A stretch of 53,720 nucleotides of DNA from Legionella sp. (GTDB taxonomy: Bacteria > Pseudomonadota > Gammaproteobacteria > Legionellales > Legionellaceae). The stretch is from assembly GCA_030694525.1 (NCBI GenBank), contig JAUXYG010000059.1, positions 1-53,720 of the forward strand. Reading direction: 5' to 3'. Under the pieces are notes generated by a model. That model saw only the letters and a list, made by a program, of their open reading frames with translations, was not told where the DNA came from and did not search any database. Shown piece by piece: positions 40,774-49,086 of the stretch (the stretch's first letter is position 1; each line of letters starts with the position of its first letter). Made by a program: the position numbers and the translations under genes.

Positions 40774-41598
40774 CTAATTAGTTAAGTTCTGACATTGAGG
40801 GCAATAGGCCGATTGACGGCCTCCAATTACAACACTTTCAATAGTTTTATTGCATTTAAAACAGGATTCTTTTTTTCTCCCGTACACCTGAAGCGAGATT
40901 CTAAAGTGTCCAGGATTTCCATCAAAGCTATAAAAATCCTTTAATGTGGTGCCACCAGCCTTAATAGCAAGTTTCAGAACTTTTTTAATGTGCTCTGTGA
41001 GTAGATTGCACTGAATCTGACTTAATTTTTTAGCAGGAGTGAGCGGGTGAATACCTGCCAAAAAAAGGCTTTCAGTCGCATAAATATTACCTACGCCAAC
41101 GACTATTTCATTATTCATGATCAATGATTTAATCGGTTGATTTCTATTTTTAATTCTTTGTTGCAAATAAGCACTGTTAAATTGATCGGATAAGGGCTCT
41201 GGACCTAACAGACTAAAGAGAGAATGTTGATGAGGATTGTCCTCCAGGTATAAAAATAAACCAAATCTTCTGGGATCAGTAAAGCGCAGTAAACATCCGT
41301 TGTGCATTATTAAATCCACATGATCGTGTTTTTGCGGCGGTGTATTTTGAGGAACAATACGAAGATGACCTGACATACCCAGGTGAATTAAAATATATCC
41401 CCGCGATAAATGGATTAAAATGTATTTAGCTCGGCGTGATAGAGATTGAATGCGTTTACCCGCACAGAGCTCATCAATATTTGAGGGGATTGATTGTCTG
41501 AATTGCGCATTTCGCACCACAATTGTACTTATAGTTTGACCTTCTAAATGAGGTTTGATTCCCTCCTTAGTAGTTTCAACTTCGGGTAATTCAGGCAT
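40774..41598 (-). CDS. mutM: Formamidopyrimidine-DNA glycosylase
   Basis: 274 residues starting MPELPEVETTKEGI, with catalytic Pro2 and Glu3. Conserved are YILIHLSRGYILIHLGMSGHLRI, FTDPRRFG, NEIVVGVGNIYATESLFLAGIHP (helix-two-turn-helix) and a C-terminal zinc finger CFKCNKTIE ... YCPQC. It excises 8-oxoguanine and opened-ring purines. The ATG shares a base with the stop of the small membrane protein gene upstream, so the two are coupled. Confidence 0.97.
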   Translation of the reverse strand: MPELPEVETTKEGIKPHLEGQTISTIVVRNAQFRQSIPSNIDELCAGKRIQSLSRRAKYILIHLSRGYILIHLGMSGHLRIVPQNTPPQKHDHVDLIMHNGCLLRFTDPRRFGLFLYLEDNPHQHSLFSLLGPEPLSDQFNSAYLQQRIKNRNQPIKSLIMNNEIVVGVGNIYATESLFLAGIHPLTPAKKLSQIQCNLLTEHIKKVLKLAIKAGGTTLKDFYSFDGNPGHFRISLQVYGRKKESCFKCNKTIESVVIGGRQSAYCPQCQNLTN

Positions 41599-41828
41599 TA
41601 TTTTTTATTATTATGTTCGATTATTCTTCCATTACTTTTTTTCTCAACTGCTTGAGTGCCTGGAAAAAGGTATTGTTTTGCTAAAGCGCCTAGCCAGAGT
41701 ACTCCACCAATGAGTAAACCCCACACAGCAACTGAAAAAAACATAAACAGTAATCCGATGCATAAGGCAATAGCAACGCCCACGACTAAAAAGGGGATCA
41801 GACTTTCTAAAATTTTCTTGATATCCAT
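41598..41828 (-). CDS. Small membrane protein of unknown function
   Basis: 76 residues: two close membrane helices (about residues 10-31 and 32-52, IPFLVVGVAIALCIGLLFMFFSVAVWGLLIGGVLWLG in part), then a short basic cytoplasmic-looking tail with LFPGTQAVEKKS and an Asn/Lys-rich end. No family recognised. It overlaps mutM by one base (TAATG), which supports it as a real gene. SD TTCAGGATGATTTC precedes the ATG. Confidence 0.7.
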   Translation of the reverse strand: MDIKKILESLIPFLVVGVAIALCIGLLFMFFSVAVWGLLIGGVLWLGALAKQYLFPGTQAVEKKSNGRIIEHNNKK

Positions 41829-42006
41829 GAAATCATCCTGAAGTGAGTTATTAACTAATTATCGGCTAGATCGGTAAAGGATGCAATGAAACCAATGATT
41901 TTGTGTTATGATTATACTATATGGGTATATTCTTTTGAATTATTCCTTAGTAAACTATTCAAAAACGATTTATTCTATTCTAATTAAATCCACCTTGGGG
42001 TTCTTT

Positions 42007-43191
42007 ATGGTTTATGGCTATTTAAATCTTTCTTTTTGGGGCTATGTTCTGGCAATAGTGCTGTTAACGCAGATTACTATAGCTGCGGTCACGATTTACC
42101 TTCATCGAAATCAAACGCACCGTGCCTTAACTTTACACCCAATGGTAAGCCATTTTTTTCGGTTTTGGTTATGGCTAACTACAGGGATGGTCACTGCTGA
42201 TTGGGTGGCTATTCATCGGAAACATCATGCATCGACCGATGTGGAAGGTGATCCTCATAGTCCTGTTGTTTTAGGAATAAAAAAAGTATTTTGGGAGGGT
42301 GCTGAACTTTATCGTGAAGCACGAAAGAAAAGAGATATGGTTGCCAAGTATTCTCATGGTACGCCTGATGATTGGATGGAGCGAAATGTATATTCGCGCC
42401 ATTCGTCGAAAGGAATATTACTCATGTTGTTCGTTGATTTATTTTTCTTTGGTGTTCTCGGCTTAACCGTCTGGGCCATTCAAATGATGTGGATTCCAGT
42501 TTTTGCTGCAGGGGTTATTAATGGAATCGGTCATTATTGGGGTTACAGAAATTTTGAATGCCCGGATGCAGCTACTAACGTATTTCCCTGGGGATTTTGG
42601 ATTGGCGGAGAGGAATTACATAACAATCACCATACCTTTGCATCCTCAGCCAAATTTTCAGTCAAATGGTGGGAGTTTGATATCGGTTGGATGTATATCT
42701 GCATCTTGTCATTCTTTGGTTTGGCAAAAGTGAAAAAATTACCTCCTAAACTCGCAAGAGATGAGGGTAAATTTAATGTGGATCTCGATACCGTAAAAGC
42801 AGTCATTTCCAATCGATTCCAGGTTATGTCTCACTATTATAAAGCGGTTATCAGACCTATATTGAAACAAGAAAAAAATTCAATCATCGAAACAAAAGAG
42901 GATAAAAAGCTGTTTAAAAATGCGGGCAGTTTATTACGACGTGAAGACACGCTTTTGACTAACAAAGCTAAAACTCGGCTCCAAAGATTACTTGAAGCAC
43001 GCGAACAGCTGCGACTCGTTTACTCATATAAACAATCGTTACAAAATGTGTGGTTAAAAACAGCGTCTTCGCAAAAAGAACTGGTTGACGCATTGCAACA
43101 ATGGTGTCGTCAGGCGGAAGAGTCTGGTCTTGAAGTATTAAGACAATTTGCGCAACAATTAAAAGGTTATGTTCCAATTTATGCTGTCTAG
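42007..43191 (+). CDS. Membrane fatty acid (acyl-CoA/acyl-lipid) desaturase
   Basis: 394 residues from ATG 42007, supported by a TTGGGG SD and by family alignment; the frame is open back to 41908, but that start has no SD. The three His boxes are LHRNQTHRAL, HRKHHASTD and EELHNNHHTF, typical of delta-9-type desaturases, among four membrane helices. The final ~110 residues are a charged helical tail (KTRLQRLLEAREQLRL) longer than in minimal family members. It introduces a double bond into acyl chains to fluidise membranes. It stands alone before the 200-bp tandem repeats. Confidence 0.9.
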   Translation: MVYGYLNLSFWGYVLAIVLLTQITIAAVTIYLHRNQTHRALTLHPMVSHFFRFWLWLTTGMVTADWVAIHRKHHASTDVEGDPHSPVVLGIKKVFWEGAELYREARKKRDMVAKYSHGTPDDWMERNVYSRHSSKGILLMLFVDLFFFGVLGLTVWAIQMMWIPVFAAGVINGIGHYWGYRNFECPDAATNVFPWGFWIGGEELHNNHHTFASSAKFSVKWWEFDIGWMYICILSFFGLAKVKKLPPKLARDEGKFNVDLDTVKAVISNRFQVMSHYYKAVIRPILKQEKNSIIETKEDKKLFKNAGSLLRREDTLLTNKAKTRLQRLLEAREQLRLVYSYKQSLQNVWLKTASSQKELVDALQQWCRQAEESGLEVLRQFAQQLKGYVPIYAV

Positions 43192-43252
43192 CAATGAATG
43201 ATTATGAGTGGGCAACACTCATAATCATCTTTAACTTTCTGTCTTATTATCA

Positions 43253-43875
43253 GAGGATATCCAAGACCGCGAGCTATTATCCACTCAAAAATTTTATGCG
43301 CTTTCTTCATGTTCAATGTATATTTTGTCGCCCCCACGCAGGTGGGGAACCATCCAAATATTTAGCAGAATGCCAGTTTATTGGATGGATCTCCACCTTC
43401 GTGGAGAAGACAACTGTTTAATCAACAACGTTATTGCACATTTAAGATTTTGAGGTATACCCAAGACCGCGAGCTAGGTTATCCCCTAATAATTACTCGC
43501 TTTCATCATGCATAATCTATTTTTTGTCGTCCCTACGCAGATGTGGAACCATCCAAATATTCAGCAAAATGCCAATTATTGGATGGATCTCCACCTTCGT
43601 GGAGAAGACAACTGTTTAATCAACAACGTTATTGTACATTTAAAATTTTGAGGTATATCCAAGACCGCGGGCTAGGTTATCCACTCAAAATTTTATGTGC
43701 TTTCTTCATGTATAATGTATATTTTGTCGTCCCCACGCAGGTGGGGAACCATCCAAATATTTAGCAGAATGCCAATTTATTGGATGGATCTCCACCTTCG
43801 TGGAGAAGACAACTATTTAATCGATAACGTTAGTGCACATTAAAATTTTGAGGGGATACCCAAGACGCGGGGCCT
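43253..43875. repeat. Three ~200-bp tandem repeats with BIME-like hairpins
   Basis: The marker CCAAGACCGC occurs at 43261, 43461 and 43659, and a partial CCAAGAC at 43860, so the period is 198-201. Each unit contains an 85-base structure (in copy 1, 43327-43411): stem CCCCAC/GTGGGG, then CCATCCAA pairing with TTGGATGG, then stem CTCCAC/GTGGAG, framed by GTC and GAC. Copy 2's first stem is degraded (CCCTAC/ATGTGG). The high identity suggests recent duplication. Short ORFs inside show no coding signs. From 43876 to 44086 I see only a hairpin at 44026-44046. Confidence 0.92.
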
Positions 43876-44025
43876 ATGTACGTGTACCAATATATATCTA
43901 CAACGAGAATCAATTTAATGTTTAAGCTAAAATTGGCTTAGACAATAAAATAAGTTTGAAAAAATGAGATCTATGTTCGGGATGATTCATAAAAAAATTT
44001 GTTATTAACTGAGCATTCTTCTGGA

Positions 44026-44046
44026 TGCCTCGAACAAGTCGAGGCA
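44026..44046 (-). other. Hairpin downstream of the DUF1566-like gene
   Basis: TGCCTCGA and TCGAGGCA form an eight-bp stem with a five-base loop, 40 bases past the stop of the minus-strand gene. No T-run follows on that strand, so the terminator role is uncertain. Confidence 0.4.
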
Positions 44047-44086
44047 CGTAGGACGAGAGATCAATTAACAACATACTATAATTGAA

Positions 44087-45868
44087 TTAAAAACTTTGTA
44101 TACAATGGACTGGATGCGTTTCAGTTTTCCCAGCTAATCCAGTAATGCCTGATGGAAAATTGACTACCCTTGCATCACTCATGCCCGCATTATTTTGGGT
44201 TGAACTCCAATAGATGGTAGTTACGAAATTACCAAAATTACAAGGAATAGTTCCATTGCCGCAAAGTGAAGTATTTACTGTGACTAACTCATTTAAAGCA
44301 GGCATGTACCAGGCTGGTGTTGGAATCCCTCCCAGATTGCGGCATTGATATGCGGCGCAATTCGTTGTATCGCCTGAACAAGAAGCATCTGCAATAATAG
44401 CGTTGGTGTTAGCCACTCCATCAGTCATACTGACCGCTCCCGCAATGTTCGTAACTGAACTGGTCCATTGACTTCCAAAACCTGATTCGAGTACTACTTT
44501 GCCGGTACCACCACTCTCTGTAAATACAAGTCCACCAAGATAAGAAAATGCAATCAGAGTCGTAGGACTGTTCGCTGTATTACTGCCGCTAACAGTAATC
44601 GTACACGGAGCATAAGGGTCAGGTGAATTTAAAACCAAAGTACACGTACTGCTTGGAGCGACACTGGTACAATTGCTGTCATCAACTGTCAAGTTAGGGC
44701 ATGCCGCCTGATTGCTTACGGTTATAGCATTAGCATTTACGGGGCTTCCTGCATCATTGGTGATTTGAAGATTTAAAGCAGCTCCTGATACCGTAACCAC
44801 ACGGGAGGATTGAATTGGTCCGGTTATACTGATTTGCGGCTGACTGGTAACCGTGATGTTAATGTTCACCGTATTAGTATTAGTACCTGCTATGGGGACT
44901 AACGTAGGGCCCTCTTGAGCGCTTGATGCGAACGTTATGGTACAACTTGCTCCTATTGCCAAAGAGGCGCCACAAGTAGTGCTTTGCACGCTAATAGTAC
45001 TCCCACCTGGTATTGTAGCCACAACATTATCTGCGGTAACCAGAGAGCTCACATCATTGGTGACTGTAACTAATCCGGTTGAATTTTCTGCAAATAATAA
45101 GGTGGTAGGACTCACACTTATAAGTGCTGTGGGAACAGGAGTCACAGTAACGACAACATTAACGGTATTGGTATTACTGCCTGTGATTGGAATGATAGTG
45201 GGGCCTTCTGGGGTTGCAGCGGTAAATGTTATAGTGCAACTTGCTCCAATAGCGAGAGTAGCGCCACAAGTGGTGCTTTGCACGCTGATGCCACTGCCAC
45301 CAGGAATAGTGGCCGCTATGTCATTAGCTGTCTCTGTAGACTGGGCACTATTCGTTACAGTAACCACCCCATTACTACCTGCGGTAAAACCAAGCACCAG
45401 GGGACTTGCTGATATAGTTGAGGCAGTTGCAGCGGTTCGGCTTATATTTAACGAGTTTGCCTGGCTTGGCTGATAACACTGATTGAGATTTGGAGTACCA
45501 TTAGCATTGGTTTGACATAATCTGGGGCCTCCATGAATACCGCTAGCGGGTAAAGCGGCTCCATTAATAGAAAGGTTTAACACACAGGTACTACCAGCTT
45601 GTCCCTTAGGCGCAACAATGCAGGATCCTGTTTGAGTTAAGCCTTGCGTGGGTTCAATCACTAATTGTCGGGTTTTGTTTGATTGATTTTGAACTGTATA
45701 TTGTACGATAGCACTGCCGTTTTGGGGAATGGCTTGAGTGGTTTGGCTATTTGCTGTGGGCTGCAGCGTCCACAATGGTGTTCCGGAATGTACTGATGAA
45801 ATAAAAAATAATGATAAAATAAAAAATAGTAATTTAGAGGCCGAACAGTGGTAATTAGCGAATCGCAT
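44087..45868 (-). CDS. Secreted repeat protein with C-terminal DUF1566-like domain
   Basis: 593 residues. A signal peptide (LLFFILSLFFISSVHS) leads to a beta-rich N-terminal part with Cys pairs, then two near-identical ~86-residue repeats (about residues 150-320), each with VTVTN, an ATIPGGS-ISVQSTTCGA core, IGASCTITF and NTNTVN. A third diverged repeat follows. The end has WYMPALNELVTVN, YWSSTQNN and a final CIQSF, the DUF1566/FimH-type C-terminal domain. Probably a surface or exported adhesin-like protein (inference). An overlapping plus-strand ORF reflects the repeats, not a gene. It ends a region of repeats on its 3' side. Confidence 0.85.
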   Translation of the reverse strand: MRFANYHCSASKLLFFILSLFFISSVHSGTPLWTLQPTANSQTTQAIPQNGSAIVQYTVQNQSNKTRQLVIEPTQGLTQTGSCIVAPKGQAGSTCVLNLSINGAALPASGIHGGPRLCQTNANGTPNLNQCYQPSQANSLNISRTAATASTISASPLVLGFTAGSNGVVTVTNSAQSTETANDIAATIPGGSGISVQSTTCGATLAIGASCTITFTAATPEGPTIIPITGSNTNTVNVVVTVTPVPTALISVSPTTLLFAENSTGLVTVTNDVSSLVTADNVVATIPGGSTISVQSTTCGASLAIGASCTITFASSAQEGPTLVPIAGTNTNTVNINITVTSQPQISITGPIQSSRVVTVSGAALNLQITNDAGSPVNANAITVSNQAACPNLTVDDSNCTSVAPSSTCTLVLNSPDPYAPCTITVSGSNTANSPTTLIAFSYLGGLVFTESGGTGKVVLESGFGSQWTSSVTNIAGAVSMTDGVANTNAIIADASCSGDTTNCAAYQCRNLGGIPTPAWYMPALNELVTVNTSLCGNGTIPCNFGNFVTTIYWSSTQNNAGMSDARVVNFPSGITGLAGKTETHPVHCIQSF

Positions 45869-46181
45869 TTGAGTGTCCTTACGTAATGGCGTGATTTTCG
45901 TTCAAGTCTATGAGATGTATGAATCATGTTAATTTATTTAAAGTTTAAAATCAAAATTGATTCTCCTAAATTTATGAATTATCCACCGCTTAAAAAAAAA
46001 TACCAAAATCAGCGTGCTTATTTCTGCTTCTTGTACTAACTTAAGATTTTATGCGTAATGAGTGTTAGTATATTATTTTTGTAGCGCCAGGCAGTGGATA
46101 ATCCGATCTGCGGTGTTGACAAGAAGAGGATTTTAATTTGTAGTTATAATTCAATTATTTTCAACGAACAGGGAGTTGTTG
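45869..46181. other. Divergent intergenic region before the PHB genes
   Basis: 313 AT-rich bases between the divergent starts of the DUF1566-like gene and the first reductase. TTGACA (46116-46121) and TATAAT (46145-46150) both occur but are 23 bases apart, too far for one standard promoter. No other feature seen. Confidence 0.5.
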
Positions 46182-46922
46182 ATGGAAAAGAGGATAGCAA
46201 TTGTCACGGGAGGTACTGGTGGAATTGGTACTGCAATAAGTCAGCGTTTAGCTGCCGATTTTAAAGTAGTTGCCTGCTATTTCAAGGATGGAAAGCACGA
46301 AGAAGCAAAACAATGGCAGCAAGAGCAGCAAGTATTGGGGTTTGACGTTGATGTGGTTTACGGTGATATTGCCCATTACAGTGATTGTGAAAAATTAACC
46401 GCATTAGTCATGGAACGGTACGGAAGTATTGATCTTTTAGTCAATAATGCAGGAATAACCAAGGACTGTAGTTTGCGGAAAATGACTCCTCAGCAATGGC
46501 AACAAGTATTAGATGCTAATTTAACCAGTGTGTTTAATATGACGCGCAATGTGTTACCCGTTATGCTGGATAAAGGTTATGGTCGTATTGTCAGTATTTC
46601 CTCCATAAACGGGCGAAAAGGTCAATTTGGCCAATGTAATTATGCGGCAACCAAGGCAGCACTCTTTGGATTTACTAAAAGTTTGGCGTTAGAGGTTGCA
46701 AGTAAAGGGATTACGGTTAACACAGTTTCCCCAGGTTACATAGAAACGTCTATGCTTAAAGGATTAAAAGAAGATATTTTGAATGGCATTATCGCAAATA
46801 TTCCGGTAGGTCGCTTGGGCTATCCTAAAGAAGTAGCAGATGCAGTTGCCTTTCTAGCATCACCAGACAGTGGTTTTATAACCGGAGCAAACCTGGATGT
46901 TAATGGGGGTCAATACATGTAA
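46182..46922 (+). CDS. phaB: Acetoacetyl-CoA reductase (SDR), copy 1
   Basis: 246 residues from ATG 46182 (SD AGGGAG); a TTG two codons upstream is a poorer start. SDR motifs are complete: VTGGTGGIGTAI for NADP(H), VNNAGITKD, ISSINGRKGQFGQCNYAATKAAL with the catalytic Ser, Tyr and Lys, and PGYIETSML. The GRKGQFGQxNY motif is typical of PhaB, which makes (R)-3-hydroxybutyryl-CoA for PHB. A very similar gene follows 51 bases later, then phaR and a phasin. The polymerase phaC is not in the window. Confidence 0.93.
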   Translation: MEKRIAIVTGGTGGIGTAISQRLAADFKVVACYFKDGKHEEAKQWQQEQQVLGFDVDVVYGDIAHYSDCEKLTALVMERYGSIDLLVNNAGITKDCSLRKMTPQQWQQVLDANLTSVFNMTRNVLPVMLDKGYGRIVSISSINGRKGQFGQCNYAATKAALFGFTKSLALEVASKGITVNTVSPGYIETSMLKGLKEDILNGIIANIPVGRLGYPKEVADAVAFLASPDSGFITGANLDVNGGQYM

Positions 46923-46973
46923 TCGTTTTGGCAAACGGGTCTGGATGGGGCTCATCAACTAAAAGAGAATAAC

Positions 46974-47720
46974 ATGCAAAATAACAATGTGGTATTAATT
47001 ACCGGCGGTACAGGAGATATCGGTACCGCTGTTGCGAAACAATTAGACGCATCCTATGCGCATGTAATAGCTCTGGACTTGCTTTCCGATGAAAAAGGGC
47101 ATGCGTGGGTAGAAGAATTGAATAATGAGGGTTATAAAAATATTTATTTTAGACACATGGATGTGACAGACTTTGACCAATGCAAGCAAGTTATTGATGC
47201 TCTGATTAAAGAGTTTGGCAATGTTGATGTACTCATTAATAACGCTGGAATTACTCGAGATTCCGTTTTTAACAAGATGACCAAACAGCAATGGGATGAA
47301 GTATTACGCGTTAATTTGGATGGAATGTTTAACGTAACCCGTCAGGTGGTTGAAGGAATGAAAGCCCAGGAATCGGGGCGAATCGTCAACGTATCCTCAG
47401 TAAATGCACAAAAAGGTCAATTTTCTCAAGCTAACTATGCCGCATCAAAAGCAGGCGTTTACGGCTTTACCAAAAGCCTGGCGCAAGAGCTGATGATGAA
47501 GAATATTACGGTAAACAGTCTTTCACCAGGCTATGTTAATACACGTCTTATGCAGGGTATAAGACCGGATATTCTCGATCAGATCATTAATCAAATCCCA
47601 GCGAAACGTCTTGCAGAGCCTCAGGAAATTGCCTGGGCCATCGAATTTTTAATTAGTGAGAAAAGCCGGTACATTACTGGTGCTAATCTGAGTATAAATG
47701 GTGGTTTACACATGTATTAA
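46974..47720 (+). CDS. phaB: Acetoacetyl-CoA reductase (SDR), copy 2
   Basis: 248 residues, a clear paralogue of the previous gene: ITGGTGDIGTAVAKQL, INNAGITRD, VSSVNAQKGQFSQANYAASKAG with Ser/Tyr/Lys, and PGYVNTRLM and GANLSINGGLHM. It keeps every catalytic residue, so both copies should be active. An SD (AAAGAGAAT) precedes the ATG. The tandem duplication may give two reductases with different coenzyme or substrate preference (inference). Confidence 0.92.
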   Translation: MQNNNVVLITGGTGDIGTAVAKQLDASYAHVIALDLLSDEKGHAWVEELNNEGYKNIYFRHMDVTDFDQCKQVIDALIKEFGNVDVLINNAGITRDSVFNKMTKQQWDEVLRVNLDGMFNVTRQVVEGMKAQESGRIVNVSSVNAQKGQFSQANYAASKAGVYGFTKSLAQELMMKNITVNSLSPGYVNTRLMQGIRPDILDQIINQIPAKRLAEPQEIAWAIEFLISEKSRYITGANLSINGGLHMY

Positions 47721-47831
47721 TGCTATATTTTTTAAGACATAGGCGTTGATATTGCAAATTAAAGGTGGGTTTAGGATCACTTTGATTATAAAATGCCATA
47801 ATTACATTGTATCTTAACTCACGAGAAGAAT

Positions 47832-48230
47832 ATGAATAGACTAATTAAAAAATATAAAAATCGCCGACTTTATGATACAGAAACCAGTCAATACATTACA
47901 GTGGAACAATTACAGCGCTACGTTGTCGATGGGATCGAATTTAAAGTTGAAGATTCTGAAACCAAGGCGGATTTGACCAACTCGGTTTTATTACAGATTA
48001 TCGTTGAAATGGAAGCAGGCCCCACCCAGTTTTTAACTCCTGAGGTTCTGCGTCAGATAATTGCGTTGGCGAATCATCCAATGCATTTATCGCTTAAGGC
48101 AATGATGGAAAAGATGTTTCAGAGCATGGAAAAACCGTTACAAAATAACCCGTATAAACAGGCTACTGAAGCCTGGAATCAGCAAATGCAGGATATGATG
48201 CAGCAATGGCAAAAAATATTTAAAACCTAA
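47832..48230 (+). CDS. phaR: Polyhydroxyalkanoate synthesis repressor PhaR
   Basis: 132 residues. The N-terminal DNA-binding domain is IKKYKNRRLYDTETSQYITVEQLQRYV (residues 4-30), and the PHB accumulation domain DLTNSVLLQIIVEME plus FLTPEVLRQIIALANHPM follows. PhaR senses PHB granules and represses phasin and related genes until polymer appears. It is shorter than the ~180-residue proteins of Ralstonia, ending soon after a Met/Gln-rich helix. The phasin gene follows 104 bases on with strong promoter signals and TGC-rich sites. Confidence 0.92.
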   Translation: MNRLIKKYKNRRLYDTETSQYITVEQLQRYVVDGIEFKVEDSETKADLTNSVLLQIIVEMEAGPTQFLTPEVLRQIIALANHPMHLSLKAMMEKMFQSMEKPLQNNPYKQATEAWNQQMQDMMQQWQKIFKT

Positions 48231-48245
48231 AAAGCAAATCAATGG

Positions 48246-48254
48246 TGCAATGCA
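48246..48254. promoter_or_regulatory. Candidate PhaR site, TGCAATGCA
   Basis: TGCAATGCA lies 20 bases before the phasin -35 element; it matches TGCAGTGCA at 48311-48319 in all but the central base. PhaR is known to bind TGC-rich sites. A TTGCAA also lies between (48262-48267). Confidence 0.55.
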
Positions 48255-48273
48255 AAATAAATTGCAATAATCC

Positions 48274-48303
48274 TTGACATATAAAGGATTGTTGAGCTAT
48301 TAT
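48274..48303 (+). promoter_or_regulatory. Sigma70 promoter of the phasin gene
   Basis: The consensus -35 TTGACA (48274-48279) and TATTAT (48298-48303), one base off the -10 consensus, stand 18 bases apart. The start point is near 48310, inside or at the TGCAGTGCA site. This also excludes the GTG at 48308 as start codon. Confidence 0.75.
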
Positions 48304-48310
48304 TTAATTG

Positions 48311-48319
48311 TGCAGTGCA
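48311..48319. promoter_or_regulatory. Candidate PhaR site, TGCAGTGCA
   Basis: TGCAGTGCA lies at the predicted phasin transcription start, where a bound repressor would block initiation. With its near copy at 48246 it brackets the promoter, 65 bases apart centre to centre. Confidence 0.55.
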
Positions 48320-48334
48320 ACATTGGAGAAAATC

Positions 48335-48619
48335 ATGAATCAACATAACTTCGAAAAATGGAGTGAAATGGCAAAAAAAATACAAGAACCATTTCAAGCC
48401 ATCGCAGAATTGAATATTAAAACCTTACAAGGGTTAACTTATATTAAACCTGAAGAGTTAGCACAGGTAAAAAAACCTGAAGAAGCTTTGGAAAAGCAAA
48501 TTAATCTGGCTGTAGAAAATGGTCACAAAGCGTTGGATTATATGCAGCAATCTTTTAAAATTCTTGAAAAAGCCATGCTGGATCTGGTTAAAGAAGCAAA
48601 AAAAAATACGGAAAATTAA
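48335..48619 (+). CDS. phaP: Phasin (PHB granule-associated protein)
   Basis: 94 residues from ATG 48335 with a good SD (TTGGAGAAAA). It is an all-helical amphipathic protein (EKWSEMAKKIQEPFQAIAELN, EALEKQINLAVENGHKALDYM, QQSFKILEKAMLDL), the phasin_2-like pattern, with a polar linker at LTYIKPEELAQVKKPEE. Phasins coat PHB granules. It lies directly downstream of phaR, under its own strong promoter, and a textbook terminator follows. Confidence 0.85.
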   Translation: MNQHNFEKWSEMAKKIQEPFQAIAELNIKTLQGLTYIKPEELAQVKKPEEALEKQINLAVENGHKALDYMQQSFKILEKAMLDLVKEAKKNTEN

Positions 48620-48639
48620 GTAATTATTCTTTTTGACTG

Positions 48640-48665
48640 GGCTTATTTATTAAGCCTTTTTTTTT
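48640..48665 (+). terminator. Rho-independent terminator after phasin gene
   Basis: GGCTTA (48640-48645) and TAAGCC (48651-48656) form a stem with a five-base loop, followed at once by nine T. It begins 20 bases past the phasin stop. Confidence 0.88.
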
Positions 48666-49086
48666 ATCCGTCTTATTCTCTCCCTTGGATCATAATGCGA
48701 TAATTTATTTTTAGTCACTCGCAACAAACCAAAACTTCTATTGCATACCACTGATTTGAGTATACCTGGTTTAATGGAGTACTCTCAAAGCCAAGCTCCA
48801 GGATATAATCTATATATATTTGTAATCGCAGATACTATCGAACCATAAAGATAATTCGTTATAATTGCCTGAGTTTAAAAAGAGGGTAACCCAAGGTCGA
48901 TTCACCTGACTTTGTAAATGGGATAAATAAATTGAACTTTTTAAAGAATAAGCTGTTAAACTATCTCGAATTTAAAAAGGTTCTTTGCTTGAAATCTTAT
49001 ATGGTGCAAAAATAATCCTCTATTGAGTTCTGAACCTGTATATTGATTGATAACCGCCGAAAATTTTTACTAAGTTAGCTAACCGT
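48666..49086. other. Gene-free stretch before the response regulator
   Basis: About 420 AT-rich bases with no ORF, tRNA or convincing hairpin. A promoter for the response regulator at 49087 should lie here, but I cannot pick one. A small RNA is possible but nothing visible supports it. Confidence 0.5.

Noticed and set aside
43327..43811. CRISPR array suggested by CCCCAC-GCAG-GTGGGG hairpins
   Set aside because: The hairpins are ~200 bases apart, the sequence between them is repeated rather than unique, and no cas gene is in the window.
44937..45473. 178-residue plus-strand ORF
   Set aside because: Antisense of the internal repeats in the DUF1566-like gene; the Val/Thr-rich repeats give a spurious open frame.
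46116..46150. TTGACA plus TATAAT before the first reductase
   Set aside because: 23 bases apart, well beyond the 16-18 of a sigma70 promoter, so not reported as a promoter.
48308..48334. GTG at 48308 as phasin start, giving 103 residues
   Set aside because: It lies at or before the predicted transcription start (~48310), while ATG 48335 has a good SD.
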